From Desulfobacterales bacterium (lineage in GTDB: Bacteria > Desulfobacterota > Desulfobacteria > Desulfobacterales > 4be13): a stretch of DNA of 14,095 nt. This document shows positions 1 to 6,550 of this stretch, piece after piece. The stretch covers positions 1 through 14,095 of the forward strand of contig JAOZRQ010000136.1 of assembly GCA_029940115.1 (NCBI GenBank), in the 5' to 3' direction. The translations under genes and the position numbers were made by a program. Under the pieces are notes generated by a model that had not been told where the DNA came from, searched no databases, and worked only from the letters and a program-made list of their open reading frames with translations. Every line of letters begins with the position of its first letter. Position 1 is the stretch's first letter.

Positions 1-382
1 CGTCGTCGTCCAGCCCCGCCGGGTTGCCGTCCAGCACCACCGCGAGGTCCGGCACACGGTCCACCACCTTCTTGGGAAGGGTCAGGCGGAAGCCGATCTC
101 CAGGTTGGTCATCCTGCCCACGGGATGCGTCCTCAGATAACATCGCATGATGTCGCAAAACCATTGGTAGGTCTCGCTTCCCTTGACGTCCGACATCGGC
201 CTCACCTCCAATCGCCCGTCGTTCCACTCGTAAACGAAGTCGGGATCATTATAGTATGTGCTCCAGTACTCCTCCTCCGAGACCGCCAGACCATCCTTTG
301 ATGTGATGTCCTCGGGGACCTCATCCTCATATGTCCCCCAATCTGCCCGGCCGTCTCGGGACAATGCCTGCAACGCTTCCAT
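1..382 (-). CDS. Uma2-family (DUF820) PD-(D/E)XK endonuclease-like protein, 3' end outside window
   Basis: The frame is open from ATG at 382 to the window edge (127 codons, no stop), so the C-terminus is missing. A Shine-Dalgarno AAGGAGG (plus-strand complement at 391-397) lies 8 bases before the ATG and fixes the start. After an acidic N-terminal stretch (about residues 1-35) the protein shows the Uma2/DUF820 layout: E52-W-N-D-G56 with L58, a helix-strand region, then R109-V-P-D112-L-A-V-V. In the family the early Glu and the PD motif belong to a restriction-endonuclease-like fold of unproven cellular role. The key lysine region expected further on lies outside the window. A promoter with 17-base spacing sits 64 bases upstream, so the gene is probably transcribed alone. 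Family assignment is from motif recognition only. Confidence 0.78.
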   Translation of the reverse strand, partial: MEALQALSRDGRADWGTYEDEVPEDITSKDGLAVSEEEYWSTYYNDPDFVYEWNDGRLEVRPMSDVKGSETYQWFCDIMRCYLRTHPVGRMTNLEIGFRLTLPKKVVDRVPDLAVVLDGNPAGLDDD

Positions 383-445
383 GGTCTCACCCTCCTTGGT
401 CGTCCTGTCCGGGCCGAGGCGCGGCGCACCTCAATCCCATTTTTA

Positions 446-474
446 AATATAAGCATGCGGAACGGCTTTGTCAA
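446..474 (-). promoter_or_regulatory. Sigma-70 promoter for the Uma2-like gene
   Basis: On the minus strand, TTGACA (469-474) and TATATT (446-451) are separated by exactly 17 bases. This is a perfect -35 and a 5/6 -10. It points at the Uma2-like gene, whose ATG is at 382, giving a leader of about 55-60 bases with a good ribosome binding site. Confidence 0.6.
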
Positions 475-663
475 GGGCGGGAGGAACTTTTTTCGCTTAT
501 CGGCCTCTTTTGCGGCAATGCCAATTTTGGGGAAGGGTTTCTTCTGTCCTGCCCAATTTCGGGCAAGGGACGTTTTCAAACAAACAACACTTGCGGACTT
601 GTCCGCCGATTATCCAGATGGCGGGCCAAGTTTCGATGAACAGCTTCTGTTGTCGGCAATCCA
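475..663. other. Intergenic stretch without a recognisable gene
   Basis: Several overlapping short open frames exist on both strands, but none has a ribosome binding site or a recognisable protein. Small palindromes are present, e.g. GCGGAC-TT-GTCCGC near 592-605. Together with the repeat array that follows, it separates the divergently oriented Uma2-like gene and the small exported protein gene. Confidence 0.5.
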
Positions 664-750
664 CAACTGGCAACTGACCACCATCAACTGGCCACTGACC
701 ACCGACCTGACAACCAACAACTGACAACTGGCAACTGGCAACCAACAACT
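664..750. repeat. Degenerate 7-base tandem repeat array (STRR-like)
   Basis: Reading from 664, the sequence breaks into heptamers CAACTGG, CAACTGA, CCACCAT, CAACTGG, CCACTGA, CCACCGA, a 5-base CCTGA, then CAACCAA, CAACTGA, CAACTGG, CAACTGG, CAACCAA, CAACT. That is about 12 units with one 2-base slip. Such short tandemly repeated heptamers are known between genes of cyanobacteria and other genomes. Minus-strand translation gives the 'QLSVVGCQ' type of low-complexity frame, which is spurious. Confidence 0.8.
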
Positions 751-770
751 CTCATGTCCGCATTATTTCC

Positions 771-797
771 TTGACATTCTCCTGCCATTGGTTTAAT
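771..797 (+). promoter_or_regulatory. Possible weak promoter of the small exported protein gene
   Basis: TTGACA at 771-776 is followed after 15 bases by TTTAAT at 792-797. The spacing is short, so this is a weak candidate. It is placed about 73 bases before the ATG at 870. Confidence 0.3.
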
Positions 798-869
798 TCT
801 TTAATTATAAGCTGTTCAGTATCCCTACAGAAACCAACTCACAAACTTGATTTACATGGGAGAACAATT

Positions 870-1118
870 ATGCCAAAGAAACGGGTATGGTTCGGTCTTT
901 TCTTTTTCATGGCAATGGCAAGTGCCTTTGCCGATCAAGCGGTCAACATCGAAAAAACGGACGCGTATAAAGCCGCGGAGATGATCAATTCTGGGATGGC
1001 CATGAGAAAATACTGTCCGCCATGCGGTGACACCGCTTGGACCGAGGTGGCCGTGAAACAGGTGGAAGTGAAAGACGCAGGCGATCAGTTGTATGCGCTT
1101 TTTGTCAATATCCCTTGA
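870..1118 (+). CDS. Small exported protein of unknown function, possibly C-terminally truncated
   Basis: 82 residues. The ATG at 870 is preceded by GGGAGA at 858-863, and this start gives a clean type I signal peptide. That peptide has a basic MPKKR, a hydrophobic core FGLFFFMAMASAF, and an A-F-A cleavage site before D22. The longer open frame starting at 771 lacks a binding site and would bury the signal peptide. The mature part (about 61 residues) should be periplasmic. It contains a YCPPCGDT motif (two Cys, CxxC) and a beta-rich tail ending in LYALFVNIP. I do not recognise the family. The sudden end after a hydrophobic strand, with the stop codon inside an inverted repeat, suggests the C-terminus was lost. 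That is inference, not shown. Confidence 0.6.
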   Translation: MPKKRVWFGLFFFMAMASAFADQAVNIEKTDAYKAAEMINSGMAMRKYCPPCGDTAWTEVAVKQVEVKDAGDQLYALFVNIP

Positions 1119-1153
1119 ACGTGAACCGAAACTTGAACATTCAGGTTCACGTT
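1118..1153. repeat. 10-bp perfect inverted repeat across the stop codon
   Basis: AACGTGAACC (1118-1127) and GGTTCACGTT (1144-1153) form a perfect 10-bp stem with a 16-base loop. The left arm overlaps the last base of the TGA stop of the preceding gene. There is no T-tract, so a role as intrinsic terminator is doubtful. The loop contains a further TTGAAC, so it may be a degenerate GTGAAC-type repeat. Confidence 0.6.
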
Positions 1154-1270
1154 TACGGATATCCAATACCATAACATTCGATGATCAAGTTTTCTGACCC
1201 GATTCCACTGGGAAGCCTGACAGAAAAACGTGATGATCGAGTAACAGAAACCGAGTTTACGGAGGTGTCT

Positions 1271-3043
1271 ATGGACCCACAGGTGAAGGGGCTTGAAAGC
1301 GTCTGGCATATCTTTGAGGAACTCAAGGAACGGATGGAGGAGATCGACCGTCAGATCAGAGAGATATCCGGCCAGATAAGGGAGAGCGACAGAAAGCTCG
1401 ACAAGCATTTCGGCATCGTAAGGGACCCGGGGAGAAACTTGGGGAACTTGCTGGAATTTCTGATGAAACCGTCGGTGGCCGAACAGTTCAGAAAAAGGGG
1501 AATCAATCTTACCGGCTCGTGCCAGCGGATTGAACGGCAGATGGTCGGAGAGACCATGGAGATTGACATGTTGTTGGAAAACAGGGACGTGGTGATCGTG
1601 GTCGAGATCAGGACGACTCTGTTCGTCAGCGGGGTGGATGAACACATCGAGAAGCATCTGGAACCCTTCAAACGCTTCTTTCCGAGATATCAGGACAAGA
1701 AGGTTTACGGCGCGATCGCGTACATCCATTTGGAGGAGGATGCCGACCGCTACGCGGAGAGGAAAGGGCTTTTTGTGCTGACCTTTTCGTCGGATGATGG
1801 TGTCACGATTCAGAATGGCGACGAATTCGTTCCCTCGGAATGGGAAGATGAAAAAAGCTCATTGATCCGGGAGTTGAAATCGATTGTTCTGTCACTTGAT
1901 TGGGAAATCACCGATCCGGTGATCCAGAAACTCGGGAAGGAGATTGAGAGGTTGAAAAAGGCGTGCAAGGAGGTCTGCAAGGACGACAAGGTGATCATCT
2001 CATTTCTTCAGTTGCTTGACTCTATCGGCAAATACATCCAGGAAAAAAAGGCCGAGGCCCATCCCGACACCATGTCCCTGTTCAACGCGGTGTATGAGAA
2101 TTTGGAAACCCTCATGTTGTCCGAAGGCCTGAGTGATGCCGAGAAGAAAAAGATGTTTGTGACGCAGGTGAGCAGATACAAGGAGATAAAATTCAAACTG
2201 TCACAACAGCATGTCACGGTCGAGGAGGATGAGGCATCAGAAGACATGGATTCTGTTGCTTGCACCGCCTTCTCGCCTCTAACAGTCGAACCCGGCGACA
2301 CTTTTCTGTTGCAGGTCTTTGCCCACCTGATCGAAAAAGCCACAGAAGCCTCGAATACGGTTGGGGATGAAGATGCGGGCCATAAAGGATGCATCAGCCT
2401 GAAAACAGAGATTGAACGCGACTCCCGACTGACTTTTCATCTTGAAATCAAGGGCCTCACGATTCATGATCCGGTTCAAACCCTGATATGGAAGGGGAGA
2501 ACTGAATCCGTGGCCTTTGATGTGGAAATCCCCGAAGGTTATCCCGGGAAAAGCATGCTCGGCAAGGTGACCGTTTCGCAACATTCCTTGCCCATCGGGC
2601 ATATCCGCCTTGAACTCAAGGTGGTTGCCGGGCAAAAAAAAGATGAACCGGAGCCGATCGGTGAGGCAAAGAGATACAAACACGCGTTTGTCTCATGCGC
2701 CCCGGAAGATCGCCTCCATGTTCTCCCCAAGGTACAGATGCTCTCGGCGATAAAAATCAGCTTCTTTCCGGATACCTTGGACCTGGACCCCGGGGAACGG
2801 GGGGAGAAGATGTACCAGAAGATTGACGAGGCTGATGTGTTCTTCCTGTTCTGGTCCACCGCGGCACGGGATTCGGAATGGGTGAGAAAGGAGACGCTCC
2901 ATGCCATTGAGATGAACCAAAGGGTTGGCGAGAATCCCCCTGAGATCATCCCGGTGATTATCGAAAGGCCGACTCCTGTGCCGCCAAAGGAGTTGGACCT
3001 TCTCCATTTTGATGACAGGGCCGTTTATTTCATCAAACAGTAG
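1271..3043 (+). CDS. Coiled coil / PD-(D/E)XK-like / beta-domain / TIR fusion protein
   Basis: 590 residues from ATG 1271. GGAGGT at 1261-1266 decides this start. The in-frame ATG at 1181 has no binding site. Order of parts: coiled coil (about 5-45); a restriction-endonuclease-like domain (about 50-190) of the kind written GETMEID...VVEI, with D99, E112 and R114; an alpha-helical domain (about 195-330) with LSLDWEI, DDKVIISFLQLL and KKAEAHPD; a beta-sandwich (about 340-460) with LTVEPGDTFLLQVFAHL and SQHSLPIGHI; and a TIR domain (about 466-590, KHAFVSCAPEDR, LDLDPGERGEKMYQ, FFLFWS, SEWVRKE). In TIR enzymes the Glu of this last motif (E541) is the NAD-cleaving residue. The nuclease motif reads E-I-R where E-x-K is usual, so cleavage activity is uncertain. 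It probably acts as a cytoplasmic effector or sensor. A defence role is inference. It stands alone on the plus strand. Confidence 0.85.
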   Translation: MDPQVKGLESVWHIFEELKERMEEIDRQIREISGQIRESDRKLDKHFGIVRDPGRNLGNLLEFLMKPSVAEQFRKRGINLTGSCQRIERQMVGETMEIDMLLENRDVVIVVEIRTTLFVSGVDEHIEKHLEPFKRFFPRYQDKKVYGAIAYIHLEEDADRYAERKGLFVLTFSSDDGVTIQNGDEFVPSEWEDEKSSLIRELKSIVLSLDWEITDPVIQKLGKEIERLKKACKEVCKDDKVIISFLQLLDSIGKYIQEKKAEAHPDTMSLFNAVYENLETLMLSEGLSDAEKKKMFVTQVSRYKEIKFKLSQQHVTVEEDEASEDMDSVACTAFSPLTVEPGDTFLLQVFAHLIEKATEASNTVGDEDAGHKGCISLKTEIERDSRLTFHLEIKGLTIHDPVQTLIWKGRTESVAFDVEIPEGYPGKSMLGKVTVSQHSLPIGHIRLELKVVAGQKKDEPEPIGEAKRYKHAFVSCAPEDRLHVLPKVQMLSAIKISFFPDTLDLDPGERGEKMYQKIDEADVFFLFWSTAARDSEWVRKETLHAIEMNQRVGENPPEIIPVIIERPTPVPPKELDLLHFDDRAVYFIKQ

Positions 3044-3055
3044 TACAGCAATTCA

Positions 3056-3146
3056 TAAGTTCGTCACCCCCTTCGGCTCCCGCCGGATTGCCAAATCCGG
3101 CGGCTCGGATCTGCCAATCCGAGCCGGGCGAGGGGGTACGAACTTA
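3056..3146. repeat. Cloverleaf-like palindromic element (91 bp)
   Basis: Outer arms TAAGTTCGT (3056-3064) and ACGAACTTA (3138-3146) pair perfectly. They are extended by ACCCCCT (3066-3072) with AGGGGGT (3131-3137). Inside lie two further perfect hairpins: CGCCGGATT / AATCCGGCG (3081-3089, 3094-3102) and GGCTCGGAT / ATCCGAGCC (3102-3110, 3117-3125). The whole folds as a stem carrying two arms. It begins 12 bases after the stop of the TIR gene. It looks like an interspersed repeat (REP/MITE-like). No T-tract follows. Confidence 0.8.
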
Positions 3147-3208
3147 CAAAGTGGTGTAGTTAGGGATATCCGCAGATATGAAAGGACAAAGAACCCGGTT
3201 TCTGATAC

Positions 3209-3251
3209 TTGTCCCCGACATCTTTTCCTTGATAAAAGACGTCGGGGACAA
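3209..3251. repeat. Long hairpin between convergent genes
   Basis: TTGTCCCCGAC (3209-3219) pairs with GTCGGGGACAA (3241-3251). Inside it TCTTTT (3221-3226) pairs with AAAAGA (3234-3239). A weaker outer pairing extends to about 3198 and 3264. It lies between the 3' ends of the TIR gene (plus) and the next gene (minus, stop at 3259). It could therefore stop transcription in both directions, though no U-run follows. It may also be a second palindromic insertion. Confidence 0.65.
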
Positions 3252-3258
3252 CTCAGAA

Positions 3259-3660
3259 CTAACCGGAAAGATCAAGTGAAATGGTGAGCGGAATCACATG
3301 AAGCTGTGCCGACACCTCCTGTGTGGTGCCGAGTCGCCAGTCCGCACATTTCCCATGCCCCCTCATCAACCGTTCAATCTCCCGAACCAAATCTCTGACA
3401 TTTACCACCGGGTGTCGGGAGAATACCTGCGGAAGTCCATGAGTGAGATGACACGCCAGGCATTTGCCGGGGCGCTGTCTCAGGCGGAACTGAAAATGCA
3501 GCTCGTCCTGACCGCATCCTTCAAATTCAAGACTTATGTCGTAAGCCCCTTCTGACACATCTCCGAAAAGCGCGTCAAAAAATTGGTCCGTGCGGGCTTC
3601 TGGGAACAGATTCCTCATCACATCCGGGTTGAATATGGTGTTGAAATTTTCTGCTGTCAT
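3259..3660 (-). CDS. Conserved-looking hypothetical protein with a CLACHLTHG motif
   Basis: 133 residues. I place the start at the second ATG (3660), because AAGGA of the sequence GCAAGGATGAGCATG lies 5 bases before it. The first ATG (3666) would overlap that site. The product is soluble, with no signal peptide or membrane segment. It has LFPEARTDQFFDALFGD near residues 18-34, a central RPGKCLACHLTHGLPQVFSRHP segment with CxxC near residues 65-87, a helix RDLVREIERLMRGHG, and a C-terminal strand LHVIPLTISLDL. The pattern and codon use look like a real gene, but I cannot name a family. It lies 47 bases downstream of the PD-(D/E)XK-like gene in the same direction, so the two are probably co-transcribed. 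The 3' end faces the palindromes behind the TIR gene. Confidence 0.65.
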   Translation of the reverse strand: MTAENFNTIFNPDVMRNLFPEARTDQFFDALFGDVSEGAYDISLEFEGCGQDELHFQFRLRQRPGKCLACHLTHGLPQVFSRHPVVNVRDLVREIERLMRGHGKCADWRLGTTQEVSAQLHVIPLTISLDLSG

Positions 3661-3707
3661 GCTCATCCTTGCATTGTCAAAACCATTTTTGAAAGACCCG
3701 CAAACCT

Positions 3708-4313
3708 TCAGGCTTCCTGCCGGATCATGGCCGAAAGTATCCCTGTGATCTTCCCGGGCGTCTCAATGCTGTAGTCTTTCAGGTCAATGCGGACCGCGCC
3801 CTTTTCTAGGCTGAGAAACTTCCAGGCCGTGCCGGTCGTGACCGACCCGTAAGTTTTGGGAATCTCTCGGTCCTCCCGGAGATTGAAGATCTCCGTAGCC
3901 ACCATTTCCGACACACACTGCCCCAGCCCGCTCATGATGTTGTCATTCTTGGCCTCCACAATGGTCACCACCGGCGCAGTGACAAACAACTGTTCCGGGG
4001 AGTTGGCGATGATGAAGTCGCAGAAGCCAGTCAATCCCTTTTCCTTGTCAACATTGAACTCCGTGCCGGAAAACAGACTGATCTCACGGTCAAACAGCTT
4101 CCGCACCTCGACGAGAACATTCGCCACAATGAGCTCGGAGCGGGCCTTTTCTGTGTTGATGGAGACTGCAAGCGGCACGTTCTCCTCCAGCAGGGAGGCA
4201 AGAAGATCGCTGACCGGAGCCTCTTGGATATGGGAAAAGGCACCTGTCTCCCGCACGATTTTCAGATTAAAGGCCTTCTGGGCTGTTTTAAGCGTGAAGT
4301 CGCTGTAAGCCAT
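3708..4313 (-). CDS. PD-(D/E)XK nuclease-like protein of unknown role
   Basis: 201 residues from ATG 4313. AAGGAG (complement at 4319-4324) lies 5 bases upstream and overrides the more distal in-frame ATG at 4340. The pattern is restriction-endonuclease-like. E60 sits in TEKARSELIVANVL, D99 in GFCDFII, and E120-A-K122 at the end of the strand VVTIVEAKND. A Gln (Q132) follows in GLGQCVSEM. This is the E...D...ExK...Q layout of PD-(D/E)XK proteins such as those in restriction and recombination systems. It has no DNA-recognition partner here, so it may be a solitary accessory nuclease or an inactive derivative. The gene is followed closely by the 133-residue unknown gene. Upstream lie a DUF4365 remnant and a palindrome instead of a recognisable promoter. 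Confidence 0.72.
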   Translation of the reverse strand: MAYSDFTLKTAQKAFNLKIVRETGAFSHIQEAPVSDLLASLLEENVPLAVSINTEKARSELIVANVLVEVRKLFDREISLFSGTEFNVDKEKGLTGFCDFIIANSPEQLFVTAPVVTIVEAKNDNIMSGLGQCVSEMVATEIFNLREDREIPKTYGSVTTGTAWKFLSLEKGAVRIDLKDYSIETPGKITGILSAMIRQEA

Positions 4314-4377
4314 CTGACTCTCCTTTATTGCCGGCTTCAATTCCCCGTCCGGCGGTGAAAATGCGTCTTAAAATCCT

Positions 4378-4485
4378 CCTCATGTCAAAGTCTCTGACAC
4401 TTCCAAAATATTCCTGAACATAAAGCCAGTATGCACAATCTCTGACAGCCTCGTAAAGAATCAGCATGGCAGGCAAGTCCGCAAG
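4378..4485 (-). pseudogene. Remnant of a DUF4365 gene (central part only)
   Basis: The translation ADLPAMLILYEAVRDC...YWLYVQEYFGSVRDFDMRR closely matches the middle of the intact DUF4365 protein encoded at 10003-10518 (LPVMLILYDAVRDC...DFDMRK). The DNA is also alike (4381-4476 against 10141-10236). Similarity stops at the palindrome on the 5' side (4486) and just after DFDMRR on the 3' side. There is no start region and no catalytic D or QxK part, so it is a dead fragment. It shows that a second copy of this gene family existed here. Confidence 0.75.
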
Positions 4486-4544
4486 CAGTTTGTAGTTCCG
4501 CCTTCAGGCGGTGTTGCACCGCCTGAAGGCGGAACTACAAACTG
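4486..4544. repeat. Perfect 26-bp palindrome (REP-like element)
   Basis: The arms 4486-4511 and 4519-4544 are exact reverse complements over 26 bases (start CAGTTTGTAGTTCCGCC, tip CAGGCGG), with the 7-base loop TGTTGCA. It directly abuts the DUF4365 remnant, so it marks the breakpoint. GTAGTTCCGCC-type palindromes are typical of REP elements mobilised by REP-associated tyrosine transposases. No such transposase is in the window. Confidence 0.85.
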
Positions 4545-4565
4545 AAAGTGTGAACCACTTTTTAG

Positions 4566-6230
4566 TCAAAATGAAGGAGGCCCATTATCCGCACAAATCT
4601 TCCCCCCGATCTTCTTGGAAAGCTCCACGCAAACTCTTTTTGGTTGGCGATTTTCATGGCCTTTCAGGCGATAGACCTTTATGGCATGTTCGATTCTTTG
4701 CCCGTTCCTTGTCAGGGGATAATCGTCCAAAAATTCCCATTGTGCCTTGTAAACCTGCTCTATTGTCCTTCTGAGCAGATGATGGTGTTCATACCAAGGG
4801 AGCCGGGGAACCGATTCGTCAATCACCACAATTCCCACCGGAATCCCATCCAGATAGGCCATCACCTCCTTCGGGGTGGCATATGTCAGGTTGTACGGAT
4901 TCCCGCTCCACCCGCTGCTGGCCAGCATCTTGGAGGATCGGAGCAGAATATGCCCGGGCCGATCTTCCATCATGGCCAGCTCCGAGACGAACATCCCCTC
5001 TCCGCGTTCGTCTGATGAGATCAGAACCACCGATTTCTGAAAATTCTCATCTGACACGATCCGTCGGGCCGGCTCCCCGAATCCGTGCCATGCTTTTTCA
5101 GGCAGTTCAAATCGCTCCACTGCAAATACAACTGCCGTGATGGCCATCAGCATAAGCACCTGCTTCTCATGGCTCAGGCCGCGCAATGGCAACCATTCTG
5201 CCACGGAATGGATGCCGGCCGCGAGGAATACCAGCAGCGCGGGGACGGCCATGACCAGATGCCTGCTCTCCAAGCTGGCCGGTGTCAGGGACTGGAATAT
5301 CCACACGCCGAGTATGAGAGCGCAACAACATGCCGATTCTCCCCCCACACCGCGCTTTCGGCAGGGGAGAATGATCTGTTTGACAAAACCGACGCCTGTC
5401 AGGAGCGAAAGCCCGATTCCAGTGATCATCACAAGTTCCCGACAAAAAAAGGGAATCGCGGCTTTTGTGAAATCAAGAGAAAACGACTCGCTCATCATCC
5501 CGTCTTTCGCCATCCTGAGCGTCAAAAGGTACCACGGCGCGCAAATCATGGGAACAATGACTGCCGGATACCAGAAATGCCGGCGGGCGAGAAGATGGGG
5601 ACGCCGGCCGAGAACCAGGGCCAAGGGGGGAACCAGGGCCAATGCCAAGCCGTTCCCCTTGGTCAAGATCGCCAGTGTGGCAAATAGCGTGAATCCCCCG
5701 ATCCACTCCCACTTCTCGGTGTCCAGAAATCGGCTTAGACAGGTCACGGCCCAGAAACCGAGCAGGGCGATCAGCATCTCCGCCATCACCATTTGGCTGT
5801 ATTGCCGGACCATGGGGAGCGTCAGCAGCAACAACGCGGATCCAATGGCCAGCGGATTGCCGAATTTTTTCCTGATGGTCAGATGAACCGTCAGCGCGAG
5901 AAGGGTGGTCATAAGGGCCATCAGCAGGATCATGGACACGCGGGATGGGGGGAACAGTAGCCCCCACGCGGCCTGAACCATGTAAAAGAACGGGGGCCAA
6001 TGTCCGATGGCCACCTTCGGATAGTGGACATAATAGATTTCCGCATATCTTATGGGGGAGATGAATGGGAGTTGCGTCAGATAGTCCCGGAACATCAGGC
6101 CGGTGACATAATGCGCGGCTTCATCAGGATGGCCCCCAAATTCGGAATGGAACGCGCCCCCGAGGAATTGCAGTCCCACCTGCATCGCGAAAAGGAGGAT
6201 GGCTGTTATGATGATCTCTTTATGTTTCAT
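4566..6230 (-). CDS. GT-C fold membrane glycosyltransferase (family 39 / PMT_2-like)
   Basis: 554 residues. The protein starts with a membrane helix (about 5-25), followed by a first outer loop with the acidic pair D36-E37 in GGHPDEAAHYVTG. Next comes HYPKVAIGHWPPFFY (about 68-82), then roughly ten hydrophobic segments, and a soluble C-terminal region of about 190 residues. In PMT/ArnT-type enzymes the loop Asp/Glu takes part in sugar transfer from a polyprenyl-phosphate donor onto protein or lipid outside the membrane. The acceptor here is unknown. The ATG at 6230 has no clear Shine-Dalgarno, and it lies 35 bases after the stop of the dockerin-like segment. Co-transcription with the cohesin/dockerin surface protein is therefore likely, and that protein is a plausible acceptor (inference). 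The exact start is somewhat uncertain. Confidence 0.82.
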   Translation of the reverse strand: MKHKEIIITAILLFAMQVGLQFLGGAFHSEFGGHPDEAAHYVTGLMFRDYLTQLPFISPIRYAEIYYVHYPKVAIGHWPPFFYMVQAAWGLLFPPSRVSMILLMALMTTLLALTVHLTIRKKFGNPLAIGSALLLLTLPMVRQYSQMVMAEMLIALLGFWAVTCLSRFLDTEKWEWIGGFTLFATLAILTKGNGLALALVPPLALVLGRRPHLLARRHFWYPAVIVPMICAPWYLLTLRMAKDGMMSESFSLDFTKAAIPFFCRELVMITGIGLSLLTGVGFVKQIILPCRKRGVGGESACCCALILGVWIFQSLTPASLESRHLVMAVPALLVFLAAGIHSVAEWLPLRGLSHEKQVLMLMAITAVVFAVERFELPEKAWHGFGEPARRIVSDENFQKSVVLISSDERGEGMFVSELAMMEDRPGHILLRSSKMLASSGWSGNPYNLTYATPKEVMAYLDGIPVGIVVIDESVPRLPWYEHHHLLRRTIEQVYKAQWEFLDDYPLTRNGQRIEHAIKVYRLKGHENRQPKRVCVELSKKIGGKICADNGPPSF

Positions 6231-6265
6231 GTTTTTCGCTGGCAGGGTTGGCGGTTGACTCCCAA

Positions 6266-6550
6266 CTACAATTCCGCTACAATGGCCCGCAGGATGGCGA
6301 GGAGCTCCGCCATGCCGATGTTGCTGTCTTCACCCCTGTCCGCACAAGGGGAGATGGCATCGGTGATGTTTGCGCCGGCAAGGAGCTTGAGGATCAGGAT
6401 GGCGTCGGCCAGATCGGCCATTCCGTCCCCAGTAACATCACGGCTGTTTGCACATTCAAAGGTGACTTTCAGCTCATGGTCCTCGGTCACCTCATCGAAC
6501 AGGCAAAGATGGATCCCCGTACTGTCTATCTTGGTGAGATGTCCCGACCC
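6266..6550 (-). pseudogene. Frame-shifted C-terminal part: dockerin-like domain of the surface protein
   Basis: This frame continues the preceding repeat protein after a one-base shift. It completes the fifth repeat (...DEVTEDHELKVTFE), then encodes a dockerin-like pair of calcium loops. The first is DVTGDGMADLADAILILKLLAG. The second, degenerate loop is ADRGEDSNIGMAELLAILR, and the stop follows at 6266-6268. D-x-T-G-D-G-x-x-D-L-x-D fits the EF-hand-like dockerin loop. It has no start of its own with a binding site. It is either lost from the product, or the shift is a sequencing error in the G-rich stretch 6543-6551, or it is reached by frameshifting. Confidence 0.7.

Noticed and set aside
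497..748. Minus-strand frame with a repeated QLSVVG/QLPVV pattern
   Set aside because: It is the translation of the 7-base repeat array, a well-known source of false small proteins.
1181..1270. Upstream ATG adding 30 residues to the TIR protein
   Set aside because: No ribosome binding site precedes 1181, while GGAGGT precedes 1271, and the extra residues do not look like family sequence.
1085..1729. Minus-strand frame of 214 codons opposite the start of the TIR protein
   Set aside because: It overlaps the well-supported plus-strand gene, lacks a start signal, and shows low-complexity residues from the inverted repeat.
3056..3146. Cloverleaf shape considered as a tRNA
   Set aside because: There is no GTTC-A-type T-loop, anticodon loop or CCA end, and the stems are too long and too perfect.
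5085..5886. Overlapping plus-strand frames of 200 and 249 codons
   Set aside because: Both are opposite the membrane glycosyltransferase, which has clear membrane segments and family motifs. The plus-strand products are low in hydrophobic order and rich in Arg/Pro/Ser.
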